A DNA stretch of 64,000 nucleotides, taken from the NCBI GenBank assembly GCA_933228675.1, contig OW121744.1, positions 60,214,928 to 60,278,927 of the forward strand. Reading direction: 5' to 3'. Each line of letters begins with the position of its first letter. The stretch's first letter is position 1. This stretch comes from Stomorhina lunata. Taxonomy: Eukaryota > Arthropoda > Insecta > Diptera > Rhiniidae. The notes under the pieces were generated by a model. The model worked only from the letters and a program-made list of their open reading frames with translations. It was not told the DNA's origin and ran no database searches. A program made the translations under genes and the position numbers. Below, in pieces: positions 48,656 to 61,849 of this stretch.

Positions 48656-49819
48656 CCCAGCAAAACTTTGGTAACGGCAAGTACTCGGGTAACTGGTAAC
48701 ATTGTAATGACTACAACACACCCTCCGAATAACTAATAAGTTATTACATAAGTACTTATTTGTAATTAAAATGGTAAATTGAACTGAATGGCCCGGGTTC
48801 AAACCCCACCAAGACCAACAATTTTTTTTAATTTTTTTTATTAAAAATTTATTTTTAAATGATTTTTGAATTTTAAAAACATAAATATTACCTTCTGTAA
48901 AAAAATTTTTGGAAAACTAACTAACGGTAATGAAAAAATACTACCATGAGTCAATTTTGATTATGTAGGTATGTAGATTTTGGATACCAAGCAACGGTTG
49001 TTCTTGGTCTTAACTTGGTAAGCCTAGACTTATCTTGGTTATCCTTCATTTCAACTGTGGACACTGACCTCCAAGTGATATCACCCAAAGAACTACGTTA
49101 CGTAGTGAGCTAACATGTACCGCTAGTTGTCCAATAAGAACGATAAAAAATGGGATGGAAAGACCAAGTAGAGGAAAATTTTTCACAACTTGGCCTATAT
49201 AATTGAAGAATATTCGCACCAGTTCGAAGAAAATAGGTTGTATCTATTGGCCATTTAAGTAAGTAAGAGCCAATATTAGATAAAAACTTATACAAAAGGG
49301 AAGATTTAAATTGTTTAAGTTTTAAAATAATTAAAAAAAAACTTATTTTATTAAATGCATTAAACATTTACAAAAAATCGTATAGAAATATGTTTCCAAA
49401 AATTACAACAAAGCAAAAAAAGCAGGGAAAAACAAAGTTATTGTCACATGATTTTGGTTCTAAAAATAAAAATTGTATATATTAATTATAAGCTGCTAAG
49501 TTTTGAACATATGAAGTAGCTCAGTGGAAAAGTGTCCGCCTAGGAGTCGTAGGGGTCTGGGTTCGAGCCCCCATGGGGTCATAAAAAAAATTGTATTTCG
49601 TTTAAAAATATATTTTTTTAAATAAAACAACAACAAAAAAGTTGTTGTTGTTGTTATCCAATTGCTTACCCAAGTCATTACTTTTCTGCAATTGGTAAGT
49701 ACTTGCCTCCAATGACATCCCCATGTTAATGTAATGACTTAAACAGTGAATGAGTAAGTAGTTCGTGTTCAATAGTTTAGCTGTTTAACTCATTATTTGG
49801 TAATGAAAATTTTGGTGGG
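48656..49819 (+). mobile_element. TIR element E4 (CCCAGCAAAA family), complete
   Basis: 1164 bp, almost the same length as E3 and in opposite orientation. Starts CCCAGCAAAACTTTGGTAAC and ends in a slightly mutated GAAAATTTTGGTGGG. It carries the B-box end (about 48788-48815), the LINE-1-leader module and the tRNA-Ala-like module (49512-49582). Confidence 0.8.
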
Positions 49820-51120
49820 AATTAATGGTCAATGTATTTTAATAAAATTTTGCACTTGGATAGACTTTCTGATGAGAAAAAATACAAAAATTAAAATTAA
49901 TTAATCCGACAATTTTTTTAAAATCCCAAAAAACTATTTTTTTAGTTTATTGGTTTCGGGGTGCAAATGTTATTTGCACAGGATAATAATAACATATAAA
50001 GATATAAATTAAATCTTGTTTTGAATTTTTGATTCTAGCTTTGCAATTGGAGAAAATTAGGCATAAAGTGATAAAGAGTGTAAAAAATTGGTAACTTTTG
50101 AGAGGATTTAGCGTCAAGACGGAATTAAATTTTGGACCATATTTCCACTCATAGTTTTTTTTATTAAGTTTTCTTTTCAAAAATTATAAATACTATATAC
50201 GTTCCTAAACAAGTCATTTTTATATCTCGAAAAGAATGCTAGCACTTTTTTTACTAAGCCACGACAAAAAGTTTACTTTTTAGGAAAATTTAAACTTTTG
50301 ATCGCCAAAAGATTTTCCATCAATTCGTTTTTGTGTAATTTATACTTTGAATATATACGTTAGAAATAAAATAAAAGAAATATCGAAAAACCTAAAAGAA
50401 ATTTCAATCCGATATTAGTAAAATTCTAGGCATATGTCGTCAAAAAGTTGAAATTTATATTTTTTCTTAATCGAATATCTCATAAAGTATAGGGGATAAT
50501 CCATACGTTGGCTACACATATTTTTGTAGATCTCAGATTTTGTACTTATAAAAATCTTTTATATCGGATCAAAAATGCGATTCAGGTGCACTACTTTGAC
50601 GGCATATAGTTCCCCTTCTGATAAGTCTCACTCTGAATTCTAAACTTAATCTCGGAGTATTCGAGATAACCACGTGATTTCATGATAACCGAACTTACCG
50701 TTTAAACCACTTACCGTTAAACCGAACTTACCGTTAAACCCACTCTGCATTGCTGTGATGAAGAATAATGAGTCTTTGGAGATGGTTTTTTTATCTGAAA
50801 TTATTATCTAAGATTTAGGAGACAGCTCTTGTTTTTGAGCAAGAATTACTCTAGTTTTTGAGCAAGAATTACTGTGTTTTCTTGTCTAGGAAGACCCATA
50901 CAATGGAGTACAAATATTTTTTGTAGTCAAATGTTCATTTAACATTAAATGTATGCAGGTCATCTTTATATTAATGGTTAACTACATCTTACAATATGTT
51001 TCTTTTGTAGTTCAAATATGGCATTTTTTGAAGACTTTAATGAATCTCTGAACCACATTCATCGATCCACCGTTGGACGAAACTTTTAATGATTTAATTT
51101 CAATATTTGGACGACTTTAA
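49820..51120. other. AT-rich spacer, no gene seen
   Basis: No domain-bearing frame. A small duplicated phrase (gagcaagaattactctagtt) at 50835-50880 and a duplicated accgttaaacc at about 50710-50740. Confidence 0.4.
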
Positions 51121-51550
51121 TTTTTTAAGCTGGGTGATGTAGGGGTTGTTGGATACCAAGCAACGTTTCTGATTAGACTTAACTTTGTAAGCCTAGACTT
51201 ATCTTGGTTATCCTTCATCTTAACTATGGACATTGCCCTCCTCGTGGTATCATCCAGGGAACTACGTTAACACCCCTTATTGTAGTGAACTAACGTGTGC
51301 CGTTTTACCGTGAAAACTATAAAAATATGGAAAAAAAAATTATATAAAAAAGATAATATTAAAATCGGACCCCTAATGTTAGAAGAGACGTCCGAAATTC
51401 GACGGAAAGACCAAGTGGAGGAAAATCTTTCAAAGCTTGGCCTGCGACATTACAGAATAGGCGCACAAGATCGAAGCGCATGGAATTCTTAACTATGCTC
51501 TGCCTTTAACCTTAAAAGGTTGTAAATATAGGAGATTTAAAAAAGTAAGT
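51121..51550 (+). repeat. LINE-1-leader-related module, stand-alone
   Basis: gttggataccaagcaacgtt, gactta-tcttggttatcctt, tggac-attgccctcctcg, then gcgcacaagatcgaagcgca and aggttgtaaa. It is the same module that forms the middle of E1-E5 and resembles the 5' leader of LINE-1 at 9000-9230. Confidence 0.6.
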
Positions 51551-53280
51551 AAGCTACTCATAAGAAAAGCGTTCATCAAAATGAATAAAGCAACCCACGT
51601 ACATGCTTAAAATGGAAATCCTGACATATTTCTGTAAAAACAATAAACAAAAAACTCATTTCGAGCAAATACTCTATAACATAAAGATGTTGCACTTCCA
51701 TATAATTGATTTGCCTTATAGTCGTTTTGAAAAGTCCCATAAAAATGACAGTATGTCATCTAAAGAAGACGATTATCCAATGAGAGAAGCTTAGGCACAC
51801 ACACGTTTTCATGCATGAAATGTATGTTTTTCATTGTTCTTTATCCACTTTAATATCACATTTGACAGACAAAAAATGTATGGAGTCTCAATATATTATA
51901 TTGTCATTGATAAAAAGGGACATTTGGCTTTTTGGTGTGAACATTTTGCAAATACGAGGGGTAGTATTCAAGTGATGGGTATATCAAATACTAAAACACA
52001 ATTTCTAAATGAAAATAGCTATATTGTTTTTCGAACCAATACACTTTTGCATTCCTTCAAACCATTTGTCATAGCATTTCTCTTAAAAAAAACCTCAAAA
52101 CCATGGATTTTGAATGCTTCAACTGTTTTTTAAATGCTCGCCAATCGTTGACCACATAGTTTACCTTTGATATTCGGGAACAAGATGAAGTAATTTTTTT
52201 TTTCCAAGTCAATGAGTCATTAATTCTATGTTTTAACTACTTAAAAATTCAATTTTTTTGACGAATTCACTTGGAGAATGATTCGTTTTCGGGAGTTAGT
52301 TTTACGAATATCTCTAAAAACTTCCGACAAACAAGTGGTAGTGTAACACTCAGAATTGACAGTTATACTTTTCCTAACACGGCATTTACACATGCAAGTG
52401 CAAGTGAAAAAAAGCTCAATACATTTATATTTTTTTACTAACACAATCACACTTCTGCAAGTTGTAGGCTCACTTGCAAGCGATTTTGATTGCCAGTGAT
52501 TTTTTTACTTGCATGTCAGAAGAATACGTATACACAACTTGTAACAAGTCACCTACGTGTGTAAACGTACTGTAAGCAGAACAGTGACCACGCTTTGCTT
52601 ATTCTACGAACAGCTTTTGTTGGATTAAGCTCATCTTGGAATATCCAAGACAAAAAGCACTTGCATATCAAAATGTTGTAAGTACGTTTATACCTAAAAA
52701 AAATATGAGTATGAACGGCAGCTTAGATTATGTTGTCTAAGCCAGGCTTCACTGCAGACATCAGTTTTGTTATAAGTAATTGTATGTTACAACTGGATCA
52801 TTGTATAAATTTTGAAAAGAATTTCCTCTTTTATTATCAAAATTATTCCATTTAGTAGCATTTATGTTCCTCTGAACAAAACTTTCATTCATTCGTTCTT
52901 GGCTGTCTAAATGTTTTTTTTTATGAATACATAACATACATACATGGCACCATGTATTATTTACAAATGTACTTATGTAGACAAACCATATGATGTGAAT
53001 ATACATAAAAGCTCAGCGGGGAAAACCTTTAAGGCCTGCACTTTTAAAGTTATTAAATACATATATGGTTTTATTTAATTCCAAAAAATACTTAATACTC
53101 ATAGCCATAGGCGCAGGCAGGCTATAGCACCAGAAACCGAAAACTTTTTTAAATTTTGGTAAATATAACGATCATTAATAAAACTCGTGAAAACGAGCAT
53201 TAAGAGCATTTAGTTGGAATTTGGTTGTTAGCAAAGTCGGTTGGTGCCGCTTTTTTTATGGAAAATACAAAAACAAAATA
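51551..53280. other. Spacer with a degraded repeat (52140-52660)
   Basis: 52140-52660 shares cctttgatattcgg, ggagttagttttac, actcagaattgac and cttttgttggattaagct with 60390-61180, so both are copies of one unnamed repeat. The rest shows short frames only. Confidence 0.45.
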
Positions 53281-53282
53281 TA

Positions 53283-54520
53283 TCGGGTGTTTTCTATTGA
53301 GGTATAGAACTTTAAGTTGGCATCACTTTTTTAACTGGTTGACAAAAGAACAACGCTTGCAAATCGTGCAAATTTATTTCGAAAATAATGGTTCAGTTCG
53401 CGAAGTTTACCGCAAGCTCCGTCCATTTTATGGTCGACATAATCGTCCATCAGAGCAATTAATTCGGTTAACCATGGATCGTTTTCGCACTACGTTTACT
53501 CTATGTGATAATACGCATCCGCAGCGACGTCGAACAGTGCGCACCGAAGAAACAATTGCCGCTGTAGAGCAAAGTGTTGAAGAGGACCCGAATGAATCGA
53601 TTCGCCACCGTGCACAGCAATTGGAGCTTTGTCCATCAACTTTATGGAAGATTTTGCGCAAAGATCTTGGCTTGCGACCTTACAAGATCCAGCTTGTGCA
53701 AGAATTAAAGCCGCGAGACCATGCAATGCGTCGTGATTTTGGTGTATGGGCCGAAAATGAAATTGATCTCGATGCTGATTTTCTTCGCAAAATTTTGTTC
53801 AGTGATGAGGCTCATTTTTGGTTGAATGGCTACGTCAACAAGCAAAATTGCCGCATTTGGAGCGAAGAGAATCCACATGAGACCCTTGAGACGCCATTAC
53901 ATCCACAAAAACTGACTGTTTGGTGTGCTCTATGGGCTGGTGGAGTCATTGGGCCATACTTCTTCCGAAATAATGCTGGAGAGTCAGTTACCATAAATGG
54001 AGACCGGTATAGAGCCATGATAACCGACTATTTTGTTCCCCAATTGGATGGCAATAATGTGGATGAGTTGTGATTCCAACCAGACGACGCTACATGCCAC
54101 ACAGCGCACGTCACAATTGATTTATTGAAGGAAACATTCGATGAGCGCATAATTTCGCGGAATGGACCTGTCAATTGGCCACCAAGATCGTGCGATTTGA
54201 CACCACTGGATTATTTTCTTTGGGGATATGTGAAGTCGCTCGTCTACGCCAACAAACCAGAAACGTTAGGGGACTTCGAAGCCAACATTCGTGGCGTTAT
54301 TGCCAACATACGGCCCCATATGCTCGAAAAAGTAGTTGAAAATTGGACCTGTAGAATTGGCTTTATTCGAGCCAGCCGCGGCGGCCACATGCCCGAAATC
54401 ATATTTAAACATTAATGGCATAAAATTATCCTTCCAATAAAGCCAAATTGATGGACATTAAAACGATTTTCTTGTGTTTTATTTCAGTTCGAAGTTATAT
54501 ACCTCTAAAAAAACACCCAT
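53283..54520 (+). mobile_element. Mariner element, DD41D (rosa-type), nearly intact
   Basis: Ends CGGGTGTTTTCTATTGAGGT and, as complement, TGGGTGTTTTTTTAGAGGTA. TA flanks at 53281-53282 and 54521-54522. 1238 bp, one transposase frame interrupted by a single stop. Little divergence within the frame suggests a fairly recent insertion. Confidence 0.85.
53330..54415 (+). pseudogene. Mariner DD41D transposase, one in-frame stop
   Basis: Cut-and-paste transposase of the Tc1/mariner superfamily. The N-terminal HTH region starts at LTKEQRLQIVQIYFEN and RKLRPFYGRHNRPSE. Then come TVRTEETIAAVEQSVEEDPN (second HTH), YKIQLVQELKPRDH, the first catalytic D in KILFSDEAHFWLNG, VNKQNCRIWSEENPHE, the second D in FQPDDATCHTA, and the third D in CDLTPLDYFLWG. 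I count 41 residues between the last two, which defines DD41D. It ends GGHMPEIIFKH. A TGA stop at about 54071 sits where the family usually has a tryptophan before FQ. No ATG lies between the left TIR and the HTH; the open frame continues upstream into flanking DNA. Confidence 0.85.
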
Positions 54521-54700
54521 TACAAGAAACGAAACAAAATCCAATTTACAGCAACAAAATACACGGTTTGAGAGAACAAAGAAATATAATCTCGAACATT
54601 GTTGCCACGACACTATTATTTTTGTTTACATTGTTTGAAATAAATGTTACCGAATTAATATTTTCAAAACAGAAATAAATACTATTAACCAATTTCAGAT
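54521..54700. other. Flank between mariner and minisatellite
   Basis: Short AT-rich stretch with no feature. Confidence 0.3.
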
Positions 54701-57030
54701 TTTTCTGTTTTATTAAAAAATTTTCGATTAGAATATTTTTGTGTAGAAAAATTTACGATAAAAATATTTTTCTATAAAAAAATTTGTGATAAAAATATTT
54801 TTCTTTAGAAAAATTTTCGATTAAAATATTTTGCTTAGAAAAATTTGTGATAAAAATATTTTTCTGTAGAAAAATTTCCGATAAAAATGTTTTTCTATAG
54901 AAAAAATTACGATAAAAATATTTTTCTATAGAAAAAATTTCGATAAAAATATTTTTCTATAGAAAAAATTTCGATAAAAATATGTTTCTATAGAAAAAAT
55001 TTTGATAAAAGTATTTTTTAATAGAAAAATTATTGATAAAAATATTTTTCAATAGAAAAATATTTTTCTATAGAAAACATTTCGATCAAAATATTTTTAT
55101 ATAGAAAAAATTTCTTTAAAAATATTTTTATATAGAAAAATTTTCGATAAAAATATTTTTCAATAAAAAAAATTGAAAAAAATATTTTTCTATAGAAAAA
55201 TCCTTGATAAAACTATTTTTCTATAGTAATATCTTCGATAAAAATAATTTTCTAAAAAAAATCTTCTATAAAAATATTTTTTGATAGAAAAATCTTCGAT
55301 AAAAATCTTTTTCTCTAGAAAAAATATAGATAAAAATCTTTTTCTACAAAAAAAAAATTTCGATAAAAATATTTTTCTATAGCAAAAAAATACTATAAAA
55401 ATATTTTTCTATATAAAAAATTTCGATAAAAATATTTCTCAATAGAAAAATTATTGATAAAAATGTTTTTCTATAGAAAAATTTTCGATAAAAATATTTT
55501 TCTATAGAAAAAGTTTCGATAAAAATATTTTTCAATAAAAACAAAATTTAAAAGAAATATTTTTCTTTAGAAAAATATTTGATAAAACTATTTTTCTATA
55601 GTAATATCTTCGATAAAAATAATTTTCTATAGAAAAATCTTCTATAAAAATATTTTTTGATAGAAAAATCTTCGATAAAAATATTTTTCTATAAAAAAAA
55701 GTTCGATAAAAAAATATTTTTCTACAGAAAAAATTTCGATAAAAATATTTTTCTATAGAAAAAATTTCGAAAAAAATATTTTTCTATAGAAAAATCGTTG
55801 ATAAAACTATTTTTCTATAGTAATATCTTCGATAAAAATATTTTTTATAGAAAAATCTTCGATAAAAATATTTTTCTATAGAAAAATCTTCGATAAAAAT
55901 GTTTTTTTAGTAGAAAAATCTTCGATAAAAATCTTTTTCTACAGAAAAAATTTCGATAAAAATATTTTTCTATAGAAAAAATTACTATAAAAATATTTTT
56001 CTATAGAAAAAATTTCGATAAAAATATTTCTCAATAGAAAAATTATTGATAAAAATATTTTTCTATAGAAAATTTTTCGATAAAAATATTTTTCTATAGA
56101 AAAAGTTTCGATAAAAATATTTTTCAATAAAAAAAATTAAAAAAAAAATATTTTTCTATAGAAAAATATTTGATAAAACTATTCTACAGTAATATCTTCG
56201 ATAAAAATAATTTTCTATAGAAAAATTTTCTATAAAAAATTTTTTTTAATAGAAAAATCTTCAATAAAAATATTTTTCTATAAAAATATTTTTCTACACA
56301 AAAAATTTCGATAAAAATATTTTTCTATAAAAAAATGTCGATAAAAATATTTTTTCTACAAAAAATATCTTTGATGAAACTATTTTTCTATAGTAATATA
56401 TTTTCGATAAAAATATTTCTCCATAGAAAAATCTTCAATAAAAATATTCTTTAATAGAAAAGTCTTTGAGAAAAATATTTTTCTATAGACAAAACTTTGA
56501 TTAAAATATTTTTCTATAGAAAAATGTTCAATAAAAATATTTTTCTATGGAAAAATCTTCGTTAAAAATATTTTTTAATAGAAAAATCTTCGATTAAAAT
56601 ATTTTTCTATTGAAAAATCGTCGATAACATTTTTCTATAGAAAAATCTTTGGTAAAAATATTTATTATAATTAAAATTTAATATTTTTAGAAAAATTTTT
56701 GATAAAAAATTTTCCATACAAAAATTTTTGGTGAAAAATTTCTTTCAATCAAAAAAATTTTTGATAAAAACATTTTCCAAAAAAAAAAAATTCTATACAA
56801 AAGATTTTTATAAAAGATTTTCTATACAAAAATTTTTGATAAAAAAAACTTTCTATACAAAAAATTTTGATAAAAAAATTTTCTATACAAAAATTTTTGA
56901 TAAAAAAATTTTCTAACATAAAATTTGATAAAAAAATTTTCTAACATAAAATTTGCATAAAAAATTTGTAATAAAAAATTTTCTATACAAAAATTTTCTT
57001 ATAAAAAAATTCTAAGCAAAAATTTTTGAT
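54700..57030. repeat. About 31-bp A/T minisatellite (gataaaaatatttttctata)
   Basis: About 75 diverged units of gataaaaatatttttctata-gaaaaattttc. Much less homogeneous than the intronic arrays, with higher-order blocks (55200-55800 resembles 55560-56230). The right end, 56640-57030, changes to a caaaaatttttgataaaaa type. The core TTTTTCTATAGAAAAA is shared with the arrays at 15843 and 62889. Confidence 0.9.
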
Positions 57031-57036
57031 ACTTTC

Positions 57037-57117
57037 CTCAGATAATGATTCTATTTTTAGACTCATTGAAAGGGACCTATGTGTTAAGTCCGGCTCCGAA
57101 CGGCAAATGCATTAGTT
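57037..57117 (-). mobile_element. SINE fragment, copy S7
   Basis: The complement matches the SINE body (gattctatttttagactcat, ggctccgaacggcaaatgca). About 80 bp remain. Confidence 0.7.
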
Positions 57118-59642
57118 CACATCAGAAATACACCTTCAAAAAATACCAATTTTTGTTAAAAGTATAAAAAACGGCAACTCTGTCTATTATTTTTTGATAT
57201 GTTTCCTTTGTACCGACCTTAGCTCATAGCAATTGGCGATGTTTAAGATCTGTGAATGTTTTAGACCCTACACAGCCGTAGAGACTGTTCCATAAATAAA
57301 CGAAACAGATTGGCTTTTTTGCATAATACATCGCATAAAATATGCTAGTAATGCAAAAGTTAACTTTTATATTCTTGTTAAATAATTTGTGTCAGAAGGC
57401 ATCTATTTCCCGCTGGGTGCATACATACATACAAGTAATATACATATGTATGTATGTACTCGTATAAAAATGCATGACTATAGAGGATATCCTTTAGCCA
57501 TTTATATTTTCTTTGCTGATTTTTATTCACTTATTTGCTATTTCTGTTTCTGCTGCTGCTGCCTCTGCAAAGTCTAAAAGGCATTTAAAAGTTACTGACC
57601 TTTTTGTGTAATGAGTTTGTGGAACATCGTAAACGCTGGTATCCTTCACTCATTGCAATTTAAATGGGTACAATGACTGTTTTGCATTTAGGTAAGAAAA
57701 AAAAAATAAACATAGAAAGAAAAATAAAGTACTTTTCTTTTTTTCCGCTTTTCTATCATTTGTAAAAAGTAGTGAAATATTACAAACAAAAAACTTTTTT
57801 GCCATGTTTTTTAGGTGTTATTACTTTTGATGAAAATTATGCAATTGTAAAATGAAACAAAAGCCAAATAAATATGCAAGTACTTACATATTCGTAATGG
57901 AATTTTCCATCTTAAAAATAAATGTTTTCAAAACAACATTTATAATTCCATTAATAAAGAAAAGTGCCTGCCAGAAAAAAACTAGTAGTAAAAACTATAA
58001 ATAAATAACAAATATGAGCGCAAGCACTAGAGACATTGTGTCAAATTCTTAAACTTTGGCTTTTATCCAAATGCATAACTGGCGCACTAAAACCTCACAC
58101 TCAAAAATATTCTCTAGTAGTTAGAACTTACTTCAAACACTTTCTGCTGTTCTTTGTGGAAAATCCTCACAGAAATAGAAAAACATACTCGTACATAAAA
58201 GTACACTAGTATTAGGGTATCACCTGGAAATAAATGTGGTTTTTCTAATTTGATATTATAAAGGGAAATAAAACGTTCTTTTAAGGTTGTACATCGTTAA
58301 CCCATTCCACATAATTCAATCACAAACAGGGTGGCTTATGATTTTTGATCAAATAACTAAAATAACTTTTTGTAAAGTTTATGTTATTTATTTCCCTACA
58401 AGAAATGAATGACCGAAACTAACACATAGGCAATTTTTGTTTACTAATATCTTTAAACAATTTTTGTATGAAAGAGTGAAACAACTGCAGATATCTGCAA
58501 TTATTTCGCTCTTACATATGTAAGAATATATTTTGACAACTCGTAAATTGTATATCAAAATTTTATTGTCGTCGAGATTATTTTAATAAAAATAAAATAA
58601 AATTATTGTTTATATTTAATTATCAAACATTTCAAGGTAAACGGTTTAATAATCGGTGGAAATTATGGGGCAGTACGTTTTACGTTTTATTACAGGCTTT
58701 CGGGAAATATTTATCAAAATTCTCTAGTAAGAAAAGTGCTCAACCAGAACAGGAAAAATTTACTGAATATCTTGTTAAAAAAGATAAGTTTTCTAAAATA
58801 GATTATAATTCTAAATTTAATTTTCGTATTCCAGTTTATGCAAAATTATCATGAAGTGCTGTGTCAAATAAGAAAGTGTCACCTATAACTATTCCTATGA
58901 ATTGGATTTGTATCAAATAGTTTCATTAATATTTATCTAAACGATAAATGTTTTTAAATATAATACAATAAATAAATTAAAATTTGGACAGGTAAATGTA
59001 ATTGGGGCCGATATATACATCAAGACTGATTAGTCACCTGTGACCGATATTTACATCAAGAGTGACTAGTCACCTGTAATCAATATATACATCACCATTG
59101 ATAAATAAAATGTATTAGAGTGAGCGGTTCGGATATACATATCTGGAGCCCGAACAATACATGTGTAAGAAAAAGATGCAAAATCACATGTATACAAAAG
59201 TTTCGGTCAGCTTTTTCATATTTGCCTTAATAAAATGATAGAAACTGCTGATTGATATAGCAGTCAACACTACCAGTCAGTTGATCGGTCATATGACTGG
59301 TCATGTTCTTGTAGGGAATTGTTATTAATTCACATAAAAAACCCATTTTCATTTAAGTAATTCATGAAGTTTTGAAAACAATTAAATTCAAATGGCCTCC
59401 ACTCTCGGTTACACATAGCGACATCTTGTAAACAAAGTTTGTATTATGTACTTCAAGCTCTTATGTAGGTGTACCGATCGACTTATTACGAATTCTGTAA
59501 ATATACCAGCTTCTTATCAAAGTACGGGTCTTAACTTCAAAGATACGAAGGGTACTATTTATGTATCGTGCAAATTCTTCTTCTTTTTCTGTTATCCTTG
59601 TTATCCTCAAAAAGCAAATAACATAAACTAATTAATATGACA
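57118..59642. other. AT-rich region; small unrecognised ORF and a 46-bp triplicate
   Basis: An 82-codon frame at 58606-58854 (plus) has no domain I recognise and is probably chance. 59005-59100 holds three units of about 46 bp (gaccgatatttacatcaaga, gtgactagtcacctgt). Nothing else is supported. Confidence 0.35.
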
Positions 59643-60372
59643 ACAAGTAAGAAAGTGCTATAGTCGGTCAAGTCCGACCATACTATACCCTTCACTACTA
59701 AGGTCAAAAGTGTACTTTTTACTAAATAAAGACAATTATTTGCAAAATTTTGCCATCATACAAACATTTTCTCAAAACTTATATATTTAAGATGTTTCCG
59801 TCATTTAGACTTATATAAGAGCTAGGGTCAAATGTGGACCGATTATCTCGAAATTTGGCAAATTAATTACAGTTGTTACAAAAATTATGTATGCAAAAAA
59901 TTCTCATTATCTTTAGATCTACGAGCGTTTTAGTGATTTTTGTCTCATTAAGTGCGTTTTGACAAAAGAGTTTGTATGGGAGCTATGGTCAAATGTCGAC
60001 CGATTTCAACATAATTTGTTACAGTGATTTTAGTTTACATAAGCAGTATTTGTTTCAAATTCCATAAAAAATATTGATATTTGTGGCCAACATATCAATT
60101 CCGGGAAGTGGGACCTATGGGAGGTACCATAAACAATAGACCGATTTTGACGAATTTCAATAGCCATGGTCCCATTATCATCAAATTATCTTTAGAATTG
60201 CGACCTGTAGTTTGATTACAAGGTTTTATATGGGGATCCAGCCAGCCAGACAGACAGACATCGCTGAATCGACTCAAAAAGTGATTCTAAGCCTATTGGT
60301 ATACTAAACGGTGGGTCTAAGACAAATATTTCTATGCGTTACATACATCTTCACGAATTTATAATACCCTTT
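59643..60372 (-). mobile_element. Helentron-like repeat H1, minus orientation
   Basis: Begins aacaagtaagaaagtgctat with hairpin AGTCGG-TCAAG-TCCGAC. It contains ccagccagacagacagacat and ends near tttataataccctttt. It closely resembles the copy at 28020-28815. Confidence 0.65.
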
Positions 60373-60489
60373 TGTTTGAACTGCTTTTTAGATCGTTAAA
60401 TACTCAGCTTATCTTTGATATTCGGCAACAAGAATAAGTTATTGGAGTTGCGACATCTGTTGTCAGATTTAAGCACTATTTACACATTT
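60373..60489. repeat. Part of the repeat shared with 52140-52660
   Basis: gatattcggcaacaagaata matches the start of the 52140 repeat. The second part follows at about 60990-61190, so this copy is split by the module at 60490-60955. Confidence 0.45.
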
Positions 60490-60955
60490 TTGTTCTACTT
60501 ACTTCCTTACTTAAATGGCTTATATTTACAACTTGTTGAGGTCAAAGACCAAGCATATTTAAGAAATCCATGAGCTTCAATCTTGTGCGCATATTCTCTA
60601 ATTGTGTAGGCCAATCTTTGAAAGATTTTCCTGTACTTTAAATCGAAGTTTCAGATGTCCTCTTTTAACATTAGGGGGCCTGTTTTGGTTATTAATTTAA
60701 CTTTTTCATAGTAATTGTATTTTTCCAGGAGTGGGTTACAAGCACGAGGTCCTAACCCATATTTTTATCGTTCTTATGGGAGAACTCGATGCACATGATA
60801 GCTAACTACACTAACGGGTGATAACGGAATTACCCGAGCGATAACACGAGGAGATCAGTGTCCACAGTTAAGTTAAAGAATAGCCAAGTTAAGTCTGGGC
60901 TTACAAAGTTAAGACCAATCAGAATCACTGCTTGGTATCCAACATACCCTACATT
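60490..60955 (-). repeat. LINE-1-leader-related module, stand-alone (minus)
   Basis: cttacttaaatggcttatat, caatcttgtgcgcatattct, tagg-ccaatctttgaaagat, tgtccacagttaag, and ggtatccaacataccctaca. Same as the central module of E2 and E5, without TIR ends. Confidence 0.6.
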
Positions 60956-61849
60956 ACCAGTTTTATTTCTTTTACATCGACAACGTGGTAATGCTGTAGA
61001 TTCTTACCGTCGATGGGGGTTAGTTTTATAAATTTCTAATAAGAATTTCGAAAACCAAATCGAGGTGCATTACTCAGAATTGATCCATTTGAATGAAGGA
61101 ACAGGTTAACATTTAGTTAAGTGTGCTTTTTTCACAAACAACTTTTGTTGTATTAAGCTTGTCTTGGAATACCCAATAGGTCGATTGCTATTTTGTTTCT
61201 GGCTCATAAGTATAAATCCGTGATTCATTATCTGTAACAATTTTATACTCGTCCTTTATCTCCACACGAACCTAATTAAAGTGATTGATAAATTATGGGG
61301 TATTCAATCTGAGCAATTGTATTTTACAAGGATGCCACTTTGCCACAATATGTCACATGACGATCTGGTATCATCAGTATACGCACTACATCGATGTTTT
61401 GTGGCACAACAACGGATTTAATTGATTGATTGATTGATACACAAATTTTTCTTAATAAAAGGATGATTCCCATTGATCAATCGGATCATAATTTCTGGTA
61501 CCTCCCATGGTACTACTTCGCGGAATATTAATTTTGCCTCTTAACAGCCACAATCTTATTTGTATTAAAATAAAGATCTTTGATATTGCCTATAGTAGCG
61601 GAAATCAGTGTACCGAATTTTGACGATACCTCCCATATAAGACCAACTCTAAAGAAATAGTAAATACACCAACAAATCCAAAAACTATTGTAGATCTAAA
61701 GGTAGTTGACCCTCTGCGACTGACTTATCACAACTATAATGACATAGTAGACTACCAGACTCATAAAATAATTTTTGTTTATTGTTTATAAGTGTAAGTC
61801 ATTATTAATGTAGTTTTTATCTAATACAAAGCAAATAGTCATATTATAT
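60956..61849. other. Spacer with repeat remnant
   Basis: 60990-61190 belongs to the 52140-type repeat (tttgttgtattaagcttgtc). The rest is AT-rich without a gene. Confidence 0.4.

Noticed and set aside
53428..53726. Minus-strand frames across the mariner
   Set aside because: Shadows of the transposase frame on the opposite strand.
58606..58854. 82-codon frame as a small gene
   Set aside because: No recognised domain, no evident promoter and AT-rich lysine-heavy composition typical of chance frames; kept only as a note.
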